From Chitinophaga pinensis (GTDB taxonomy: Bacteria > Bacteroidota > Bacteroidia > Chitinophagales > Chitinophagaceae), in assembly GCA_943331145.2 (NCBI GenBank), contig CALQKL020000017.1, positions 1 to 18,799 of the forward strand: DNA of 18,799 nt. Reading direction: 5' to 3'. Position numbers and translations under genes: made by a program. The notes beneath the pieces are model-generated. The model saw only the letters and a program-made list of their open reading frames with translations. It was not told the origin of the DNA and ran no database searches. Positions 7,219 to 14,294 of the stretch are shown in pieces (within the stretch, counting starts at the first letter, position 1; each line of letters opens with the position of its first letter).

Positions 7219-7854
7219 TTAATTACTCCCGTTGAAAGATTCCACTGTGGCTTGACCGTTTTGATTAATTCCTTCTGAGACAAAGATTTTTTTTATGGTC
7301 ATGAAGATTATTTTAAAATCTAAAAGGAAGTTTATGTTGTTCATGTACCAAACATCGAGCTCAAATTTCTTATTCCAGCTGATGGCATTTCTTCCATTTA
7401 CCTGAGCCCAACCCGAAATGCCGGGCCTAACCCAATGCCGTTTTCTTTGTTCGTCTGAATATAAATCCAAGTATTGAATCAACAAAGGCCTTGGACCAAT
7501 GATGCTCATATCCCCTTTTAGCACATTAAACAATTGAGGCAATTCATCTAATGAGGTTTTGCGAATCCATTTTCCAAAAGCGGTTAATCTGATTTCGTCA
7601 GATAATAAATTCCCGTTTCCGTCTTTGGCTTCGGTCATGCTTCTAAATTTTATTAAATAAAAAAGCTTCTCTTTATATCCAACCCTTTGCTGAACAAAAA
7701 AGAATTTTCTATGGCCTGTAACTAAAAGTAAAAGTATCAAAATCATCATAACAGGCATCAATACAATTAAGGCTATCAAGGCAACCATAAAATCCATACC
7801 TCTTTTGATTATTTTGGAATAAATACCATTTGAATTTTGAGGTGAATTATACAT
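7219..7854 (-). CDS. PglC-like phosphoglycosyl transferase (initiating sugar transferase)
   Basis: Monotopic membrane enzyme that would transfer a sugar-1-phosphate from a UDP-sugar to undecaprenyl phosphate, starting the repeat unit. At 211 residues it is the short form, not the long WbaP/WcaJ form. Order: basic N-terminus, hydrophobic re-entrant helix 21-46 with Pro34, QQRVG (55-59), KFRSM (69-73), the catalytic Asp103-Glu104 dyad in SLDELPQLFN, GPRPLL (120-125) and RPGISGWAQVNGRN (143-156). From memory, the family member Campylobacter PglC is very similar along its length, including the C-terminal pattern GxATxExFNGxN seen here (199-211), which supports a bacillosamine-type donor. Its start overlaps the preceding glycosyltransferase by 8 bp. 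The donor sugar is inferred from the neighbours and this resemblance, not proven. Confidence 0.93.
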   Translation of the reverse strand: MYNSPQNSNGIYSKIIKRGMDFMVALIALIVLMPVMMILILLLLVTGHRKFFFVQQRVGYKEKLFYLIKFRSMTEAKDGNGNLLSDEIRLTAFGKWIRKTSLDELPQLFNVLKGDMSIIGPRPLLIQYLDLYSDEQRKRHWVRPGISGWAQVNGRNAISWNKKFELDVWYMNNINFLLDFKIIFMTIKKIFVSEGINQNGQATVESFNGSN

Positions 7855-9001
7855 TTTTCAAACGTGTTTCATACTCTTTTAGCATAATTTGCCAAAGTGT
7901 ATTTTGGTTATAATTATCTATTATTTTCTGTTGAATTTTTTTTGCAAAAGTATTTGTTTCGTCAGGATTTGACCTTGTTTCCATCATGGCATTTAATAAC
8001 AATTTAGTGTCTTTTGTTTGAACGAGTTTGCCATCAATTCCGTCTTCGACTATTTCGTTACAACCATTGATATCGCTGAGTAAAAGCATGCATCCCATAG
8101 ATCCGGCCTGTAATGGAACATTAGGAAATCCCTCTCTATAACTTGGAAATGTCAATACTTTTGCTGCTGCTAAATAAGGCCTAATATCTTGCTGAAAACC
8201 CCAGCTTTTAATTTGCGGATGACTGTTCAACAACAACTGATGCTTTTCTTCCAATGGATCCAATTCTGGTTCGGGAGCGCCAACCATCCAAAGTTGATCT
8301 TCTGGAAAATGTTGACTAAGTTCACTAAACGCGTCTAACAATTCGGCAATGCCTTTATCTTTCACAATCCGGCCTACAAAAATCCAAACCCAAGCATTTG
8401 TTGGAAGTTTGGCTTGTCTTTTTAAAATTAAAGATGCTTGTTGTATGGCATCATTTATTGAAAAATGATCGGTGTTAATTCCATTGCTTGATCCTTTTCC
8501 CAAAACTTTCATTTTGTCATTTGCTATGTTGAGCGATTCCATGAATTTCTTTTGTACAAAAGAATTGGGGAAAATTGCGCTAGCGGCAAATGCCGTAAGT
8601 TTTTCTACAAAAATTAAAATTTTTCGCTTTATGCCTGATGACTCAACCCAAGGCAGACCTGCTATAGTGTGTAACCGAATAGGCACACCTGCCAACTTCG
8701 CAGCCCACAATCCAATCAATCCAGCTTTTGGCGTATGCGTGTGTACAATATCCGGTTTTATTTTTATTAATATTCGGGTAAGATGGATTAAACTTTTTAA
8801 ATCTTGAAAGGGTGTAATTTTTCGGGTAAGCACAACCGGTATGTGCACACATTTTTCTTGTTCCAACAATTTAGGCACTTCCACTCCAGGGCTACTAATC
8901 ATGGTTACTTCAAAGCCATGCTCACTCATGTGTTTCATTTGTCCTTTCAACAAAACCAACAATGAAACGGGAACAGTGGTTATACGAACTAATTTTGGCA
9001 T
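7847..9001 (-). CDS. Family 4 glycosyltransferase, with an EX7Q motif
   Basis: Cytoplasmic retaining GT-B transferase that probably adds a sugar to the lipid-linked intermediate made by the overlapping PglC-like enzyme. The N-terminal acceptor domain has VHTHTPKAGLIGLWAAKLAG (86-105) and LHTIAGLPW (110-118). The C-terminal nucleotide-sugar domain starts near FVGRIVKDKGI (208-218). The motif that is EX7E in most GT4 enzymes reads Glu290 (SYREGFP) with Gln298 (PLQAG) in place of the second Glu. It is followed by SDINGCNEI, a common ending in this subgroup. The 384-residue length is normal. The 8-bp overlap with the downstream gene points to translational coupling and paired action. Donor and linkage are unknown. 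Confidence 0.92.
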   Translation of the reverse strand: MPKLVRITTVPVSLLVLLKGQMKHMSEHGFEVTMISSPGVEVPKLLEQEKCVHIPVVLTRKITPFQDLKSLIHLTRILIKIKPDIVHTHTPKAGLIGLWAAKLAGVPIRLHTIAGLPWVESSGIKRKILIFVEKLTAFAASAIFPNSFVQKKFMESLNIANDKMKVLGKGSSNGINTDHFSINDAIQQASLILKRQAKLPTNAWVWIFVGRIVKDKGIAELLDAFSELSQHFPEDQLWMVGAPEPELDPLEEKHQLLLNSHPQIKSWGFQQDIRPYLAAAKVLTFPSYREGFPNVPLQAGSMGCMLLLSDINGCNEIVEDGIDGKLVQTKDTKLLLNAMMETRSNPDETNTFAKKIQQKIIDNYNQNTLWQIMLKEYETRLKNV

Positions 9002-9031
9002 TGGAATTTATCTATTTTTAGGTAGGATGGT

Positions 9032-10015
9032 TTATGTTGGTAAAATTATGTCGGTAGTTTCTTGCATGGTTAAACTTTTCATTCCATATTTACTTTTAAG
9101 GTGATGAAAATGATTGGCGATTTGCGCTAACTCTTGCATACATTCATTTGGATGAGTTCCGAAGTTTTCGGGGTGCCACCACAAATGATAATACGCATTA
9201 TTTTTTGCAGCCACGGTCATTTCATTTAGTATTCTATTAAGTTTAAGCTTATTTTGAAATGGAAATCTCTTAGTCCATGGTCTGTATAATCGAGCAGCAG
9301 GCAATTGTAAAGGATTTCGACTTATATTAATGTCTTTTAACTTAACCATTTTAATGGGTTGAAAATTTAAATATGCATCCCCAGTTCTAAATATTTTTTT
9401 CAATAAACTAGAATCAGCAGCATATGACCAATACCAAATTGCCGGATTTGTTCTTACAGATGTAATGCCAAATTCCTTACAAATAGATAGATAATCTTTA
9501 TTGAATTGATTTCTTGGAAAAACAAGGGATTTGATTTCTATTCCTTTTTCAGCAGCAACTTTGCAAGCCATTCTAATATCTTCTCTAAATTGATCTTTAT
9601 TTTGTCCTTTTTCTAAGCAAAAATAATGGGCAAAAGTATGGGTGCCAATTTCCTGATATGGGGTATTTTTTATCAAATCAATTAATTCCGGAGCAAAATG
9701 TTCCAAATCGTTTTCTGAAGAAAACCCGTTTTTTTTCACCCATTCGTAAGCAGACACTTCTGGATTGTTAAAAGAAGGGATTTGGTTTGGTAAATTTTCA
9801 TTCCATTCTTTAGCATTTTTAAGATATAGCATGCCAACAATTGCCCAAGTTACATGAAGCTCACTTTTTTCAAATAACGACAACATTTCAGGAATTACTT
9901 TTCGAGTATTTGTAAAATAACGTCGACTTTTTTCATTTAATTTTTTCATCGTTTCGAAACTGCCCCAATGGAGTTCGAAATCTAATGAAATTGAAAAAAT
10001 GCCGTTATTCATCAT
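9032..10015 (-). CDS. NodB-type polysaccharide deacetylase family protein
   Basis: Predicted metal-dependent deacetylase of the carbohydrate esterase 4 type. The 327-residue protein opens with SISLDFELHWG, so Asp12 and Glu14 take the places of the usual Asp-Asp motif, as in the DxE branches of the superfamily. THTFAHYF supplies the metal-binding pair His126 and His130. VFPRNQF (165-171) is the usual motif 3 arginine region, and YHLWWHPENFG near residues 277-287 is motif 5-like. No signal peptide or membrane helix is seen, so it should act in the cytoplasm on a nucleotide sugar or lipid-linked intermediate, not on exported polymer. Two adjacent ATGs (10015, 10012) are possible starts. It lies between the candidate polymerase (11 bp) and a GT4 (30 bp). 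The substrate is unknown and catalysis is untested. Confidence 0.85.
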   Translation of the reverse strand: MMNNGIFSISLDFELHWGSFETMKKLNEKSRRYFTNTRKVIPEMLSLFEKSELHVTWAIVGMLYLKNAKEWNENLPNQIPSFNNPEVSAYEWVKKNGFSSENDLEHFAPELIDLIKNTPYQEIGTHTFAHYFCLEKGQNKDQFREDIRMACKVAAEKGIEIKSLVFPRNQFNKDYLSICKEFGITSVRTNPAIWYWSYAADSSLLKKIFRTGDAYLNFQPIKMVKLKDINISRNPLQLPAARLYRPWTKRFPFQNKLKLNRILNEMTVAAKNNAYYHLWWHPENFGTHPNECMQELAQIANHFHHLKSKYGMKSLTMQETTDIILPT

Positions 10016-10026
10016 GCCAATTTTTT

Positions 10027-11169
10027 CTACAACTTACTGATTTTTTTGTTAATCGGGTTAAGTGAAAGTGCTTTTAAATATAAAATAAAAAAGAATGGCA
10101 TCAATTGTGCTTTTTGACGAAGCGCGATGCCCAAATTACCCGTAATCTGCGCCAAAATTACAGACCCCAATAAAAAAGCAAATAATGAAATTTTAAAATA
10201 TCCATTCCAGCCTGACCAGCTTTTAACGTGCCATTTAATAATTTGAAAAGCCATAATTAAGCACAATAAATTTTCAAATGACGCCAAAATTCCCAATAAA
10301 CCCAAGCCATCAAAAAACAAAGGACGGAACCAAAACGTAAATAATTTATACAAGAAATTATAATTTCCAATATCAATTCCAGATGAAGCTTTTGAAAGTT
10401 CTGAGGTACGATGACTCAATGTAGTTGATGATGTAAAATCCAACGTATCTGTATCTGTAAACTTTAAAACATTACCACTCAAATTAATAAATAAAAATAC
10501 AGACACGATAATGATCGACCATTTGAAAAATGGTTTTAAACCGCCACTGGTTATAATCAAACCTATTACAGATGCCAATATAATTGCAAGTAAAATATGG
10601 GGACGAACCATATAAATTAATATAGCACCAATTATTGTTGCAAGAATGCGTCGATTGATTCTACTCAGTCCAAAGGCAAGCAATCCTATCGCAAATGTAA
10701 TAACGCTTCCCTTGCCCAACGATGACGTCCAGAAATGTACGTTTGGCAATAAGAATACCAATTCCAAAGGAGTATAGCTTCCCCAAACAGGCTTTAATTC
10801 AATATTTTCTACAGCTACTAAATAAAAAAATGCAGAGCCAAAATAACCGATGTATGAAAAAATAATCATTACGGAATAATATCCTAAACCAAGGGTGCGG
10901 GAAAGTGGCCATGCCAAAAAACCGATAAATTTCGTTCCAGATTTTAAAAATGAAAACCAATCTTCTTCGTACAATGTTTTGTTGTAATAATTAAACGAAT
11001 CGCTTCTTGATGATGAAGAATAAAGAATATAAGCGGTGGTTAAAATAAAATGTACTGTAAATAATAACCAAAGATACCCTTCGGATTTAACCTTGAAATT
11101 ACTGTTCATTACCTTTACAAAATAGGCATTGATCAATAAAACGAGCAATATAACGAGTATTACTTCCAT
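10027..11169 (-). CDS. Polytopic membrane protein, candidate Wzy/EpsG-type polysaccharide polymerase
   Basis: A 380-residue protein with roughly nine to eleven hydrophobic helices (for example 1-20, 32-50, 97-120, 153-170, 174-207, 213-230, 326-345, 353-368). No enzyme signature is certain. Features that suggest a polymerase are the short charged loop SSSRSDSFNYYN (52-63), LPNVHFWTSSLGKGS (141-155), the Arg-containing loop MVRPH (187-191) and RQKAQLMPFF (351-360), arrangements often seen in Wzy-like proteins. Its position among glycosyltransferase genes, and the lack of any other Wzy candidate, support this. It could instead be an O-antigen ligase-like protein. It is too short and not organised like a typical Wzx flippase. 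The start lies 4 bp after the acyltransferase stop. The function is inferred mainly from context. Confidence 0.6.
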   Translation of the reverse strand: MEVILVILLVLLINAYFVKVMNSNFKVKSEGYLWLLFTVHFILTTAYILYSSSSRSDSFNYYNKTLYEEDWFSFLKSGTKFIGFLAWPLSRTLGLGYYSVMIIFSYIGYFGSAFFYLVAVENIELKPVWGSYTPLELVFLLPNVHFWTSSLGKGSVITFAIGLLAFGLSRINRRILATIIGAILIYMVRPHILLAIILASVIGLIITSGGLKPFFKWSIIIVSVFLFINLSGNVLKFTDTDTLDFTSSTTLSHRTSELSKASSGIDIGNYNFLYKLFTFWFRPLFFDGLGLLGILASFENLLCLIMAFQIIKWHVKSWSGWNGYFKISLFAFLLGSVILAQITGNLGIALRQKAQLMPFFFILYLKALSLNPINKKISKL

Positions 11170-11173
11170 CTAG

Positions 11174-12133
11174 TTAAAATAGTTCTATTGAACCCATTGA
11201 AGGGTTCCATTTTTTAAATTGATTAAACGCATTTATTTCTTTATTCGCCAAGGTTTTCAACGTAATGGTTGGCCCTTTTTTAAATGGGCCAAAGAATCCC
11301 AATGGATTATTTTTTTCATGTTGAAATAAAGGCGAAATGCCACATGTCACAACAGCTGGACGAATATTTCGAATTAATGTTTTGTACGCTTGTTTTACCT
11401 GTTTTTCTACACCATTTTTTTCTGACCACAATTCACAAATACGAAGCTCAATAAATTTATTCACTTTTTTTAATCTAAACACAATACCAAAAACCCCAGG
11501 AACAATAACCGCTCCGTAGTTGGCCACCGGACAATCTTGATATCTCCATTTCAAAAAAGCTTTGTTGATGCCTGTATGAAAATGTGTGGTAGCTTTTTTA
11601 ATTACCCAATCCGAATCAAGTTGATTTAACGATGATTGCACATCATAAATTGAAAGCAATTTAGTTGCTGATTTTTCGGAAAACAACCTAGGCAAAATAC
11701 TCCCCGCTTTTATAAAAATGGGCATTTTACCATTTTCGTACCATCCCATTTTCAAATACCCAATTATACTGATTTTATTGGGTGAATTAAATACAAATTC
11801 AACACCCTCTTTAGTACATTCTTCTACTGCTTGAAGGGTTAATTTTTTAAATACCCCTTTCCCTTGATGAGAAGGCAATGTTGACGTATCCACAGCACGA
11901 ACCGTTTTAATATTTTCCGCTCCGCAAACCCAATTCCAATACATAAAAGCCCGCACACCAATAATTTGATTGTTTTCTTTTGCCAGTAAAATCTTTGATT
12001 CACCAAATGGATTTTCAAAATGCTTCCAAATAAAATATTCTGCAGATTTTGGCAACAGACCTTCGCCTAAACTTGATTTTAAAACCGCAATAATTTCTGG
12101 TATATCTGATGATGTAGCTTTTACAACCTGCAT
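11174..12133 (-). CDS. GNAT-family acyltransferase
   Basis: A 319-residue protein with an N-terminal GNAT fold. Residues 1-20 form the typical opening (MQVVKATSSDIPEIIAVL). The acetyl-CoA pyrophosphate loop is HQGKGVF (89-95, QxxGxG-like), preceded by VDTSTLPS (81-88). A later GYLKMGWYENG (125-135) corresponds to the usual final GNAT motif. The C-terminal half (about 150-319) includes FLKWRYQDCPVANYG and does not match a domain I can name. GNAT proteins of this shape occur in polysaccharide loci and may acylate an amino sugar. Here it is the only acyltransferase available to acetylate the 4-amino sugar predicted from the dehydratase/aminotransferase pair, a role normally done by the unrelated PglD fold. 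It is 2 bp from the upstream glycosyltransferase and 4 bp from the downstream membrane protein. The substrate is unproven. Confidence 0.8.
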   Translation of the reverse strand: MQVVKATSSDIPEIIAVLKSSLGEGLLPKSAEYFIWKHFENPFGESKILLAKENNQIIGVRAFMYWNWVCGAENIKTVRAVDTSTLPSHQGKGVFKKLTLQAVEECTKEGVEFVFNSPNKISIIGYLKMGWYENGKMPIFIKAGSILPRLFSEKSATKLLSIYDVQSSLNQLDSDWVIKKATTHFHTGINKAFLKWRYQDCPVANYGAVIVPGVFGIVFRLKKVNKFIELRICELWSEKNGVEKQVKQAYKTLIRNIRPAVVTCGISPLFQHEKNNPLGFFGPFKKGPTITLKTLANKEINAFNQFKKWNPSMGSIELF

Positions 12134-12135
12134 GA

Positions 12136-13251
12136 CTAATTTTTTAAAATTTCGTAATAGGCCGCTTCAGTTTCTTTAACCATTTTCTTTAAGCTAAATG
12201 ATTCTTGTACACGAAGTCTAGATTGGCTTGAAAACCTCTGTAAAGCTAATTTATCTTTAATCAAATATTCGAGATGATTTTCGAGTTGATTCCATTCTAT
12301 AACAGGCGAAGTAAACCCATCAACACCAGATCTAATTAATTCTTTTATACCACCTGCATCTGTGGATACAATGGCACATTCCATGCTCATAGCTTCTAGC
12401 AAAGCAATTGGCAATCCTTCAAATGATGAAGTCATCATAAATATATCAAATGCAGAAATCCATGGTTTTACATTGGCTTGTAATCCTGGAAAAATAATGT
12501 CATTTTCCATACCCATTTGTTTTAAATGGGCCATGATTTCATCTTTCAAAATCCCGTCACCAACAATACAACCTTTTACATTTGGATGTTTTTCACGAAT
12601 CAACTTAAACAGTTCTATCCATTCTTTTAATCTTTTTTGAAATCTAAAAACAGCAATTATGCCAATAAAAATATCATCCTCTTTTAATCCAAGTTCATTT
12701 CTTTTTGCAATTCTATCTGCTGGATTTCTAAAAAAAGTTCTTGTATTTACGCCATTTAAAATAGTTTGTATCGGAATTTTTGGTTGTATTCTTTTTTGAA
12801 TAGATTCAGAGACGTCATTAGAAACGGCTATAACTTTTGTTTGCCAATTGAATGTAATTTTATTTAAAAACTTAGTGATGAAATGATATCGATCTTGAAT
12901 ATTATGTTCGGTATACATTACCGGAACATTATGCAATTTGTAAATTAATCGACCGGCAAAACCCGCCCAAGGAAGATGGCAATGCACCAATTTAATTTCG
13001 TGCTTTTTTATGTAGTCGATTATTTTTGGCACTTGTGTTATTATGCGAATATTATTGGTTGCTGGAAATATTTTTACAATGCCTCCATTCGCTTCAATGC
13101 CAGACACCATTTGATTTTTCCATGGCAAAAAATAAATAAAATGAAACTCAAAAACATTCAAATCATGCTCTTGTAATACTTCTTGTAAAAGCATTTCAGC
13201 TCCGCCTCTGCCTAATGATTTAACGATATGTAAAACTTTTATTTTAGGCAT
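12136..13251 (-). CDS. Family 4 glycosyltransferase
   Basis: GT-B retaining glycosyltransferase, 371 residues. The N-terminal domain begins KVLHIVKSLGRGGAEMLL, with the GGAE donor-side loop at 16-19. VHCHLPWAGFAGRL (89-102) and YTEHN (113-117) are typical of the family. The C-terminal domain has GIIAVFRFQKRLKEWI (197-212), VGDG (230-233) and an intact EX7E motif, Glu278 to Glu286 (FEGLPIALLEAM), followed by VSTDAGGIKELI. It should add a sugar to the lipid-linked repeat unit in the cytoplasm. With the GT4 at 7847-9001 it is one of only two glycosyltransferases in the window, so a repeat unit of about three sugars is the simplest inference. The donor is unknown. The start follows the epimerase by 45 bp. 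Confidence 0.93.
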   Translation of the reverse strand: MPKIKVLHIVKSLGRGGAEMLLQEVLQEHDLNVFEFHFIYFLPWKNQMVSGIEANGGIVKIFPATNNIRIITQVPKIIDYIKKHEIKLVHCHLPWAGFAGRLIYKLHNVPVMYTEHNIQDRYHFITKFLNKITFNWQTKVIAVSNDVSESIQKRIQPKIPIQTILNGVNTRTFFRNPADRIAKRNELGLKEDDIFIGIIAVFRFQKRLKEWIELFKLIREKHPNVKGCIVGDGILKDEIMAHLKQMGMENDIIFPGLQANVKPWISAFDIFMMTSSFEGLPIALLEAMSMECAIVSTDAGGIKELIRSGVDGFTSPVIEWNQLENHLEYLIKDKLALQRFSSQSRLRVQESFSLKKMVKETEAAYYEILKN

Positions 13252-13296
13252 TTTTTTTGCTATTAAAAAATCAAATTGAGTATAAATGTCTTAAAA

Positions 13297-14256
13297 TTAT
13301 TGACTGGTAAGCCATTCTTTAAATCGAATTACACCTTCTTTTAATGATGTTGTTGGCATATAATCTAATAATTCTTTTGCTTTACTGATATCAGAAAAAG
13401 TAACTGGGACATCTCCTAGCTGCTCAGGCAATTTATTGATTATCGCTTTTTTTTCGAGCACAGCTTCTATAGTATTTACCAATTCGGCTAGCGATACAGC
13501 ATGACTATTTCCCAAATTAATAATTTCATAATTGGTTTTGTCATAATTTAAAGCGCCAATAACACCTTTTACAATATCATCTACATATGTATAATCGCGT
13601 TGTGTATTACCATCGCCAAAAAATGGAATCGATTCGTTATTTAATATCTTTTTAGTAAATGCATGTATGGCCAAATCTGGACGTTGGCGCGGGCCAAAAA
13701 CGGTAAAAAACCTTAGTCCAATAAAACGAATGCCATACAAATGGCTATAAACATGACCTAATAATTCTCCAGAAATTTTTGTGCTGGCATAAGGACTTAT
13801 CGGATTCAGCAGACCATCTGATTCAACCCATGGTATGTTTTTATTGATTCCATAAACACTACTAGATGATGCAAAAACAAATTGTCGAATTGATTTTTTA
13901 CGAGCAAATTCCAATAAATTTTGTGTTCCCGCAACATTGGTTTGTTGATATGCAATTGGATTTTCTATTGAAGGCCTTACCCCTGCTTTGGCTGCCAAAT
14001 GTATGATTGCTTCATACGATTCAGTTAAGTGTAAATCAATAGCATTGGCGTCTACAATGTCCAATTCATGAAAAATTAAATTGGGGTGATTGATAACCGC
14101 GGATAAATTTTTTTGCTTTGTTTCTTTCGGGTAAAAAGTATCATAATTATCAACAACGGTAACATGAAATTCATTTTTCAATAAATATTCTACCACATGA
14201 CTTCCTATAAAACCTGCTCCTCCAGTAACAATAATGTGTTTAATTCTACTTTGCAT
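13297..14256 (-). CDS. NAD-dependent nucleotide-sugar epimerase (UDP-glucuronate/UDP-hexose 4-epimerase type)
   Basis: Extended SDR enzyme, 319 residues. The NAD-binding motif is TGGAGFIGSH (11-20). HLAAKAGVR (86-94) is typical, the catalytic Ser lies in ASSSSVYG (129-136), and Tyr156 and Lys160 (SPYASTK) form the YxxxK. LRFFTVFGPRQRPDLA and FGDGNTQRDYTYVDDIV complete the substrate region. The combination HLAAKAGVRPS with GPRQRPD(L/M)A is usual in UDP-glucuronate 4-epimerases, so UDP-GlcA to UDP-GalA is the first guess. UDP-Glc/Gal or GlcNAc/GalNAc epimerases cannot be excluded. It supplies a precursor sugar in the cytoplasm. It lies between the Wzc gene (38 bp) and a glycosyltransferase (45 bp). 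Confidence 0.87.
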   Translation of the reverse strand: MQSRIKHIIVTGGAGFIGSHVVEYLLKNEFHVTVVDNYDTFYPKETKQKNLSAVINHPNLIFHELDIVDANAIDLHLTESYEAIIHLAAKAGVRPSIENPIAYQQTNVAGTQNLLEFARKKSIRQFVFASSSSVYGINKNIPWVESDGLLNPISPYASTKISGELLGHVYSHLYGIRFIGLRFFTVFGPRQRPDLAIHAFTKKILNNESIPFFGDGNTQRDYTYVDDIVKGVIGALNYDKTNYEIINLGNSHAVSLAELVNTIEAVLEKKAIINKLPEQLGDVPVTFSDISKAKELLDYMPTTSLKEGVIRFKEWLTSQ

Positions 14257-14294
14257 GCTTCTATTTTCTTCTAGTTACCCCTTAAATAAAAAAC

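Noticed and set aside
8472..8852. Two overlapping frames (+ 111 residues, - 69 residues) inside the GT4 gene at 7847-9001
   Set aside because: Both fall in the conserved glycosyltransferase domain; they are frame shadows without start-site support.
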